Source: Pseudomonadota bacterium
GTDB lineage: Bacteria > Pseudomonadota > Gammaproteobacteria > Burkholderiales > Burkholderiaceae_C
DNA: 29,658 nt
Direction of reading: 5' to 3'
Assembly: GCA_023442945.1 (NCBI GenBank)
Contig: JAEZWW010000052.1
Coordinates: 1-29,658 of the forward strand
In this document: one piece after another, positions 24,335 to 29,658 of the stretch
Layout: each line of letters begins with the position of its first letter
How positions within the stretch are numbered: position 1 is the first letter of the stretch
Made by a program: the position numbers and the translations under genes
The notes under the pieces: generated by a model
The model's input: only the letters and a program-made list of their open reading frames with translations
The model's database searches: none
What the model was told of the DNA's origin: nothing

Positions 24335-25221
24335 TTGAGCGCCTGGGCCAGCGCGGCGTCAAACCGCTCCGGCGCTTCAAACTGCACCCAGTGCCCGACG
24401 CCGTCGATCAGCTGCAGGCCACGGAAGTCGGGCGCGGCCTGCGCCAGCGCGTCGCGCAGCTGCGCGTGGTGGCCGCGGTACAGCACGTCGTGCGCGCCGT
24501 AGATGGCGGCGACCGGGCAGCGCACGTTCGGCAATGCGCGGGCCAGCGCGTCGGTGTGCGCCAGGCGGCGGCGCGGCAGGCGGTCGCGCTCGACGTTGGC
24601 GATGTGCACTTCCAGCGCCAGGCCGTCGATCAGGTCGTGGTCGTGCAACATGAGCACGCCCAGGTTGTGGCGGTGGATGTCGGTCTGGTCCTGCCCGCGC
24701 TTCAGGTGGCGCCAGGCCTTCAGCTCAAACTGCCGCTGTTTGACCACGCCCATGGCCGGCGCGCCGACCAGCACCAGGCGGCGCGCCAGATCGGGGTGTT
24801 CGGCCAACAGCAAGCCCGCGGTCATGCCGCCGAAAGAAAAGCCGACCAGGTCAACCGCCTCGCCGCCCGCGACTGCGCGCAGGCTGGCGGCCAGCGGCGC
24901 GACCATGGCGTCGGCGTCGGTGCCGCCTTCGGGCGGGTCGGAATCGCCAAAACCCGGCAAGTCGACCGCCAGCACGCGCCGGCCGGCGTCCAGCAGCGGC
25001 ACGATGTTCTTGACCCAGTGCGTCCAGCTGCCACTGCCGCCGTGGAACAGCACCACCGGCGGCTCGCCCGCGGCAGGAGCATGAGGCGCCCAGCGGTGCC
25101 AGACGATGTGGCGGCGATCACCGGCATCGCCGATCGGCGTGGTGCGGCGCTGGCCCTGGGCCAGCCGGGTGCGCTGCGCCAGTGGCAGCAGCGAGGGCAA
25201 TTCGGGCGCGATGTCGGTCAT
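24328..25221 (-). CDS. alpha/beta-fold hydrolase
   Basis: This 297-residue protein has the alpha/beta hydrolase core: oxyanion-hole motif LFHGGSGSW at about residue 58, nucleophile elbow GFSFGG (Ser129), an Asp in AIYGAHD and the catalytic His in DGVGHW. The family includes esterases, C-C hydrolases and dehalogenases, and the substrate cannot be assigned. The frame is open 136 codons upstream as a shadow of the Hsp15 gene. The ATG at 25221 overlaps the Hsp15 stop (ATGA), a typical coupled start. Its stop lies at the edge of dispersed repeat copy G. Confidence 0.9.
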   Translation of the reverse strand: MTDIAPELPSLLPLAQRTRLAQGQRRTTPIGDAGDRRHIVWHRWAPHAPAAGEPPVVLFHGGSGSWTHWVKNIVPLLDAGRRVLAVDLPGFGDSDPPEGGTDADAMVAPLAASLRAVAGGEAVDLVGFSFGGMTAGLLLAEHPDLARRLVLVGAPAMGVVKQRQFELKAWRHLKRGQDQTDIHRHNLGVLMLHDHDLIDGLALEVHIANVERDRLPRRRLAHTDALARALPNVRCPVAAIYGAHDVLYRGHHAQLRDALAQAAPDFRGLQLIDGVGHWVQFEAPERFDAALAQALKI

Positions 25222-25682
25222 CGGGGCGGGTTCTCTCGGTCGTCCAGCGCGGCGCTCCAGCGCTCGTTCCAGTCGCCCTGGCGCTGGGCGTCCAGCGCAC
25301 GGCGGTCGCGCTTGGTCGGGCGGCCCTGGGCGATGGCGTGGGCCGGCTCGGGCGCGATGCGGCGCGTGGCGGCGGCGGCTTCGCGCGCGGCCACGCTGGC
25401 GGGGGTTTCTTCGTACAGCTGCTGGGCGATGGGCGCCGGGCCGCGCTGCAGGCTCAAGGCCCGCACCACGACTTCGCGCGTCACCGTCCCCTGGCGCAGC
25501 GTGATGGTGTCGCCGGGCTTCACGTCGCGCGAGGGCTTGGCGTCGGCGCCGCCGACCTGCACGCGGCCACGGTCGATCTCTTGCACGGCGAGGGCCCGCG
25601 TCTTGTAGAAGCGGGCGGCCCACAGCCATTTGTCCAGGCGCATGGCGCGCGTGTCGGCAGCAGCGGCGGATTCAGAACGCAT
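25218..25682 (-). CDS. hslR: RNA-binding S4 domain protein, Hsp15 homologue
   Basis: This 154-residue protein has an S4 RNA-binding domain (about 14-70: MRLDKWLWAARFYKTR at the start, DRGRVQVGG, KPGDTITL) and a basic C-terminal tail, matching Hsp15/HslR. That protein binds free 50S subunits carrying stalled nascent chains after heat shock. The start is ATG 25682. An in-frame ATG 13 codons later directly precedes the conserved domain and is an alternative, as neither has a good Shine-Dalgarno sequence. It is translationally coupled to the hydrolase gene. It follows tctE on the same strand after 15 bases. Confidence 0.9.
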   Translation of the reverse strand: MRSESAAAADTRAMRLDKWLWAARFYKTRALAVQEIDRGRVQVGGADAKPSRDVKPGDTITLRQGTVTREVVVRALSLQRGPAPIAQQLYEETPASVAAREAAAATRRIAPEPAHAIAQGRPTKRDRRALDAQRQGDWNERWSAALDDRENPPR

Positions 25683-25697
25683 CAGACAACAACAAAC

Positions 25698-27098
25698 TCA
25701 AAGCGGCAGCGTGGCGATGGCATCCAGCCCCGTCACATGCCCATTTTGCCTGCGCGTGCGCAAGTCCACACGCCCGCCCAGGCTTTGCGCGATCTCGTGG
25801 CAGATCGCCAGGCCCAGGCCCGTGCCCGACCCGCCCTCGCCCGCGCTGAAGGGCTGGAACAGGCGCTCGGCCAGCGCGGGCTCGATCCCTGGGCCGCTGT
25901 CGCTGACCTTCAACTCGGCCTGCCCGTCGACCTGCGCCAGCCGGATGGCCAGCAAGCCGCCGCGCGGCGAATGGCGCACGGCGTTGTGCAGCAGGTTGCG
26001 CGTCAGCTCGCGCAGCATCCATTCGTGGGCAGGCACGGTGAGGGGTTCGGCCTGCAGCTCGAAGTCCACCCCGCGCTCGGCGATCAGCGGCGCCAAGTCC
26101 AGCGCCACGTCGCGCACCACCGCGCCAAAGTCCGCCGTCGTCGGCTCGGCCTGCTGGCGCACCTGCGCGACCTTGGCCAGCGCCAGCATCTGGTTGGCCA
26201 GGCGCGACGCGCGGTCGACCGTGTCCTCGATCTCGGCCAGGGCCTGCCCGGGCGGCACGTCGCCGCGCCGCGCCGACTGCACCTGCGCCTTGAGCACCGC
26301 CAGCGGCGTGCGCAGCTGGTGCGAGGCGTCGCGCACAAAGCGCTTCTGGCTGGCCAGCATGTCGCCATGGCGGCGCATCTGCTGGTTGGTGGCGGCGATC
26401 AAGGGCTGCAACTCGCGCGGCGCGGCGGGGGCGGCGATCGGCCGCATGTCGTCTTCCGGCCGGTCCTGCAGCTCGTGGCTGAGCTGGCGCACCGGGTGCG
26501 TGGCGCGCTGCACCACCCAGATCACGGTGCCGGCGATCAGCAGGATCAGCGCCGCCTGCCGCGCCAGCGTGTTCCACAGGATGCTGCGCGCCAGCGCGTG
26601 CCGAATCTCCAGCGTTTCGGCCACCTGCACCACCGCGACGGCGCGCCCGCGCGTGCTGGCCACCGGCTGCAGCAGCACGGCCATGCGCACCGGCTCGCCG
26701 CGAAAGCTGCTGTCGTAAAAGTCGACCAGCGCGGCGTACGGCGGCTGCATGGGGATCTCGCCACGCCACATCGGCAGGTCGTCGTAACCCGACAACAGCA
26801 CGCCCTGGCGGGTGGAGATGCGGTAGGCCATGCGGCTGTGCAGGTCGGCCTCAAACGCTTCGAGCACCGCCGACGGCACCGTGGCCTGCAGGCGCGCGGC
26901 GTCGCCTTCTCCCTGCACCTCGATCCAGTCGCCCAGGCTCTTGGCCGACGCCAGCAGCGTGCGGTCGTACGCGGTGTGCAAGGCGCCCAGCGCCTGCTGG
27001 TACAGGCTCCAGGTGTTGAAGCCGACGATCAGCACCAGCGGGATCAGGATGCCCGCCAGCAACTGCCGCCGCAAGGAACGTGTGCGCGGCCCTTTCAC
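25698..27098 (-). CDS. tctE: sensor histidine kinase TctE
   Basis: This 466-residue membrane kinase has TM1 at about 11-30, a periplasmic 2CSK_N-type sensor domain (31-175), TM2 at about 180-197, HAMP-like linker and HisKA with DASHQLRTPLAVLK (His260). The ATPase domain has NLLHNAVRHSP, DSGPGI and GTGLGLAI. TctE with TctD is known to control tricarboxylate uptake through TctCBA, whose genes lie divergently next door. The GTG start at 27098 overlaps the tctD stop (GTGA). Whether it senses citrate itself is inference from the context. Confidence 0.94.
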   Translation of the reverse strand: MKGPRTRSLRRQLLAGILIPLVLIVGFNTWSLYQQALGALHTAYDRTLLASAKSLGDWIEVQGEGDAARLQATVPSAVLEAFEADLHSRMAYRISTRQGVLLSGYDDLPMWRGEIPMQPPYAALVDFYDSSFRGEPVRMAVLLQPVASTRGRAVAVVQVAETLEIRHALARSILWNTLARQAALILLIAGTVIWVVQRATHPVRQLSHELQDRPEDDMRPIAAPAAPRELQPLIAATNQQMRRHGDMLASQKRFVRDASHQLRTPLAVLKAQVQSARRGDVPPGQALAEIEDTVDRASRLANQMLALAKVAQVRQQAEPTTADFGAVVRDVALDLAPLIAERGVDFELQAEPLTVPAHEWMLRELTRNLLHNAVRHSPRGGLLAIRLAQVDGQAELKVSDSGPGIEPALAERLFQPFSAGEGGSGTGLGLAICHEIAQSLGGRVDLRTRRQNGHVTGLDAIATLPL

Positions 27099-27766
27099 GC
27101 CACCGCCCGCAGCAGGTAGCCCAGGCCGCGCAGCGTGACCAGCTCCACGCCCGTGCCGACCAGCTTGCGGCGCAGGCGGTAGGCCACGACCTCGATCGCT
27201 TCGTAGCGCACCTCGGCCTCCCCTGGGAAGACCTGCTCGAACAGGCGCTCCTTGGTCACGGCGTGACCGGGGCGCGCCAGCAGCGCGCAGACCAGGGCCA
27301 GCTCGCGCGGCGTCAGCTCCATCGGCGCGTCGTCCAGGTAGATGGCGCCGCCAGCGCGGTCGTGGCGCAAGCGGCCAAAGCGCACGTCGCCGCCTAGCGC
27401 GGCCGGCGCGCCGCGGCGCACCAGGGCGCGCAGGCGCGCTTCCAGCTCGTCCAGGTCAAACGGCTTGGCCAGGTAGTCGTCGGCACCGGCGTTCAGGCCC
27501 AGCACCCGGTCGCCGACCGAGCCGCGCGCGGTCAGGATCAACACCGGCGTGCCCAGGCCCTGCGCGCGCGCCTGCGCCAGCACCTGCAGGCCGTCCAGGC
27601 GCGGCAGCGACAAGTCCAGCACCACCGCGTCGGGCGTGGTGGCGGCCCAGCGCTGCAGCGCGATGACGCCGTCGCCGGCGACCGCGACGGCAAAGCCGCG
27701 GCGCGTCAGCGTGCGCTCCAGCGTGGCTTGCAGCGCGGGATCGTCTTCCACCACCAGGAGCTTCAT
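27095..27766 (-). CDS. tctD: response regulator TctD
   Basis: This 223-residue OmpR-type regulator has a receiver domain with Asp51, Thr79 and Lys101 and a winged-helix output domain (about 125-220). It is the first gene of tctDE and is divergent from tctC, with a 110-base shared control region, the usual arrangement for activation of tricarboxylate transport. The ATG at 27766 starts the conserved MKLLVVEDD. The frame is open 27 codons upstream, into the region in front of tctC, and that extension has no ribosome-binding site. Confidence 0.94.
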   Translation of the reverse strand: MKLLVVEDDPALQATLERTLTRRGFAVAVAGDGVIALQRWAATTPDAVVLDLSLPRLDGLQVLAQARAQGLGTPVLILTARGSVGDRVLGLNAGADDYLAKPFDLDELEARLRALVRRGAPAALGGDVRFGRLRHDRAGGAIYLDDAPMELTPRELALVCALLARPGHAVTKERLFEQVFPGEAEVRYEAIEVVAYRLRRKLVGTGVELVTLRGLGYLLRAVA

Positions 27767-27876
27767 GCGCGAAACGATAACGCAGCGCCACCTAGGGGTA
27801 AGTCCTGAGGCCGCGGACAGCCAATTGACAGCCCGCACTTTCATCATGGCGACATCCCTTTGAAGGAGCCTTTTCC
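27767..27876. promoter_or_regulatory. divergent tctD/tctC control region
   Basis: This 110-base region must hold both promoters and the TctD binding sites. On the plus strand a perfect -35 hexamer TTGACA lies at 27825-27830, but the position 17 bases on reads GGCGAC, a poor -10, as is usual for activator-dependent promoters. AAGGAG at 27863-27868 is the tctC ribosome-binding site. I could not identify TctD boxes with confidence. Confidence 0.4.
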
Positions 27877-28845
27877 ATGCGTCGCGATACCTTCCTCAAA
27901 TCCCTGGCCGCACTGGCCGCCACGGGCGCCCTGCCCGCCGCCTGGGCCCAGGCCGGCGCCAACCTGAAGATGCTGATCCCCGCCAACCCCGGCGGCGGCT
28001 GGGACACCACGGGCCGCGCCCTGGGCAAGGCCATGCTGGACGCCAAGCAGGCCGGCACCGTCACCTACGACAACAAGGGCGGCGCCGCCGGCGCGCTGGG
28101 CCTGGCGCCGTTTCTGGCCGGCGCCAAGGGCGACCCCAACCAGCTGATGGTGATGGGCGCGGTGATGCTGGGCGGGCTGATCACGTCCAAGTCGCCGCTG
28201 AACCTGATGCAGGCCACGCCGCTGGCGCGCCTGACGACCGAATACAACGTGTTCGTGCTGCCCGCCAATTCGCCCTTCAAGACCATGGGCGACGTGGTGG
28301 CCCAGCTGAAGAAAGACCCCGGCAGCGTGAAGTGGGGCGGCGGCTCGCGCGGCGCGACCGAGCACATCGCCGCGGCCATGATCGCCCGCGAAGCCGGCGT
28401 GGACCCGGCCAAGATCAACTACGTCGCCTTCCGTGGCGGCGGCGAGGCGACGGCGGCCATCCTGGGGGGCAACGTCACCGTGGGCGGCTCGGGCATGAGC
28501 GAGTTCGCCGAATACATCAAGAGCGGCAAGATGAAGGCCGTCGCGGTCACCAGCGGCCAGCGCCTGGCCAGCGAAAAGGACATCCCGACGCTGAAAGAGC
28601 AAGGCATCAACGTCGAGATCGGCAACTGGCGCGGCGTGTTCGGTGGCCCCGGCATCACCCCGGCGCAGCGCAAGGGCCTGATCGACGCGCTGGTGGCCAC
28701 CACCAAGTCCGCGTCCTGGCAGGAAGCGCTGAAGAAGAACGACTGGACGCCCGCGGTGCTGACCGGCGACGAGTTCACCCACTTCGTCGACAGCGAATTC
28801 GCCAGCCTGCGCGCCATCATGGCCAAGTCCGGCATGGTCAGCTGA
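27877..28845 (+). CDS. tctC: tripartite tricarboxylate transporter substrate-binding protein TctC (Bug family)
   Basis: This 322-residue periplasmic binding protein has a signal peptide of about 24 residues ending AWA. The Bug-type fold is shown by MLIPANPGGGWDTTGRALG near the N-terminus and VTYDNKGGAAGALGLA, both involved in carboxylate binding through backbone contacts. It delivers a di- or tricarboxylate to the TctAB permease. The ATG at 27877 follows AAGGAG 8 bases upstream. It heads tctCBA. A dispersed repeat lies between it and tctB. Confidence 0.95.
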   Translation: MRRDTFLKSLAALAATGALPAAWAQAGANLKMLIPANPGGGWDTTGRALGKAMLDAKQAGTVTYDNKGGAAGALGLAPFLAGAKGDPNQLMVMGAVMLGGLITSKSPLNLMQATPLARLTTEYNVFVLPANSPFKTMGDVVAQLKKDPGSVKWGGGSRGATEHIAAAMIAREAGVDPAKINYVAFRGGGEATAAILGGNVTVGGSGMSEFAEYIKSGKMKAVAVTSGQRLASEKDIPTLKEQGINVEIGNWRGVFGGPGITPAQRKGLIDALVATTKSASWQEALKKNDWTPAVLTGDEFTHFVDSEFASLRAIMAKSGMVS

Positions 28846-28846
28846 T

Positions 28847-28911
28847 TCAAGCCTTTTACGGCTCTGGCCCTACAGCGATCTGCGCGGCCAGCTATAAAAA
28901 TATGAGTTATC
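28847..28911 (-). repeat. dispersed ~60-bp repeat, copy H
   Basis: Read on the minus strand it has TTTTTATAGCTGGCCGCGC, then AGATCGCTGTAGGGCCAGAG and the end AAAAGGCTTGAA. It starts directly after the tctC stop and occupies over half of the 118-base gap before tctB, inside an operon. Confidence 0.88.
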
Positions 28912-28963
28912 CGCGAAAGATGCCGCCGCGCCCGGCGGCCCTTCGCCTGCAGGAGACACGCCC

Positions 28964-29524
28964 ATGAGCAGCCCGCCACCCAATCTGCCGCTGGACCTGC
29001 GGCCCGACCACCCGCCGCCCGCGCACCCGTCGCGCCAGACGCTGATGTGGGAAACGCTGGTCAGCGCCGCCATCATCGCCGTGGGCGCGGCCATGGCCTG
29101 GGGCGCGGTCGGCATCCCGTCTGAGGCCGGTTACGGCGGCGTCGGCGCCAACTTCCTGCCCTGGGTGGTGGCCGCCGCGCTGATGGTCTGCGGCGCGGTA
29201 CTGCTGTGGCACGCGCGCACCGGCGGCTACCGCGACATGGAAGAAGTGCCGGGCGACGAACAGCCGGACTGGATCGGCTTTGTCTGGGTGTCGGCCGGGC
29301 TGCTGCTGAACGCGGCGCTGCTGCCTACCCTGGGCTTCATCCTCGGCTGCGCGCTGAGCTACGTGCTGGCGGTGCAAGGCTTGAAGCGCGCCTTTGGCAA
29401 GCCGCACAACACCTGGGTCGTCGACGCGCTGACCGGCATCGCCATCGCCGCGCCGGTGTACTGGCTGTTCGGGCAATTCCTGGCGATCAACCTGCCAGGC
29501 CTGACCACTACCGGGTGGCTGTGA
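28964..29524 (+). CDS. tctB: tripartite tricarboxylate transporter small membrane subunit TctB
   Basis: This 186-residue membrane protein has a Pro-rich cytoplasmic N-terminus (1-27) and about four to five hydrophobic segments (about 31-50, 64-83, 105-139 and 152-172). GYGGVGANFLPWVVA in the first loop is typical of TctB. It pairs with TctA in the inner-membrane permease. The ATG at 28964 has AGGAG about 10 bases upstream. The stop overlaps the tctA start (TGATG at 29522-29526). Confidence 0.92.
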   Translation: MSSPPPNLPLDLRPDHPPPAHPSRQTLMWETLVSAAIIAVGAAMAWGAVGIPSEAGYGGVGANFLPWVVAAALMVCGAVLLWHARTGGYRDMEEVPGDEQPDWIGFVWVSAGLLLNAALLPTLGFILGCALSYVLAVQGLKRAFGKPHNTWVVDALTGIAIAAPVYWLFGQFLAINLPGLTTTGWL

Positions 29525-29658
29525 TGGACACGTTTAACCTTTTGCTGCAGGGCTTTGGCACGGCCTTCACGCTGACCAACCTGCTGTGGGCACTGTTCGG
29601 CTGCGCGCTGGGCACGGCGGTGGGCGTGGGGGGGGGCGGGGGGGCGCCGCCCCCCCCG
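29524..29658 (+). CDS. tctA: tripartite tricarboxylate transporter large membrane subunit TctA (partial)
   Basis: Only the first ~35 codons are present: MDTFNLLLQGFGTAFTL and NLLWALFGCALGTAVGV, the start of the first membrane segments of the TctA permease. The start overlaps the tctB stop. From about 29628 the sequence becomes G/C homopolymer where the conserved LPGIGP motif is expected, so the real coding sequence ends there in this window. Confidence 0.88.
   Translation, partial: MDTFNLLLQGFGTAFTLTNLLWALFGCALGTAVGVGGGGGAPPPP
29628..29658. other. low-complexity G/C sequence end
   Basis: The last 31 bases are runs of G and then C that interrupt tctA where a conserved motif should be. They mirror the other end of the window and are best explained as a read or assembly end artefact. 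Confidence 0.7.

Overview
The window is GC-rich bacterial chromosome of betaproteobacterial type, most likely Burkholderiales, family Comamonadaceae. The reasons are the lon/clpX/clpP/tig block, a tctDE-tctCBA tricarboxylate transport locus with a Bug-type binding protein, an uninterrupted acetyl-CoA carboxylase alpha gene, and a short dispersed repeat that I recall, without being able to check, from Comamonadaceae genomes. Family assignment is inference. The first ~33 and last ~31 bases are G/C homopolymer runs that look like sequence-end artefacts.

Positions 1-3821 are the end of an integrative conjugative element (ICE). They hold the tail of an IncP/Tn4371-type trb operon (trbL end, trbF, trbG, trbI, a DUF2274 gene). 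Facing it on the minus strand is a complete tRNA-Leu(UAA) gene split by a 232-nt group I intron. At 3822-3862 lies the 5' half of the resident tRNA-Leu(UAA) gene, cut in the anticodon arm at what appears to be the attachment site. So the element seems to have destroyed the third gene of the resident gly-cys-leu tRNA operon while bringing its own foreign replacement. The intron of the replacement interrupts exactly the anticodon-loop DNA that the integrase appears to use as its target. This is the most striking observation in the window.

Positions 4007-4637 are the resident tRNA locus, a duplicated tRNA-Gly(GCC)/tRNA-Cys(GCA) unit with promoter-like and terminator-like signals. One tRNA-Gly copy has a T-loop substitution. 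Positions 4683-11018 (minus strand) are the protein quality-control block: lon, clpX, clpP, tig. Positions 11316-17448 hold tRNA-Ser(GCU), lysC, tilS, a small DUF1232 membrane gene (plus strand), accA, an AlkA-type glycosylase and cysS. Positions 17687-21259 (plus strand) hold a periplasmic TPR protein, a periplasmic and a cytoplasmic cyclophilin, lpxH and an MtfA-type peptidase. Positions 21331-25682 (minus strand) hold a QseBC-like two-component pair, a FrnE-like DsbA protein, an alpha/beta hydrolase and an Hsp15 homologue. Positions 25698-29658 hold tctDE (minus) divergent from tctC, tctB and the start of tctA (plus).

Eight copies of a ~60-bp repeat punctuate the chromosomal part. Several lie at gene ends. 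One is read in frame inside tilS, one supplies the start codon of the glycosylase gene, and one supplies the last residues and stop of the MtfA-like gene.
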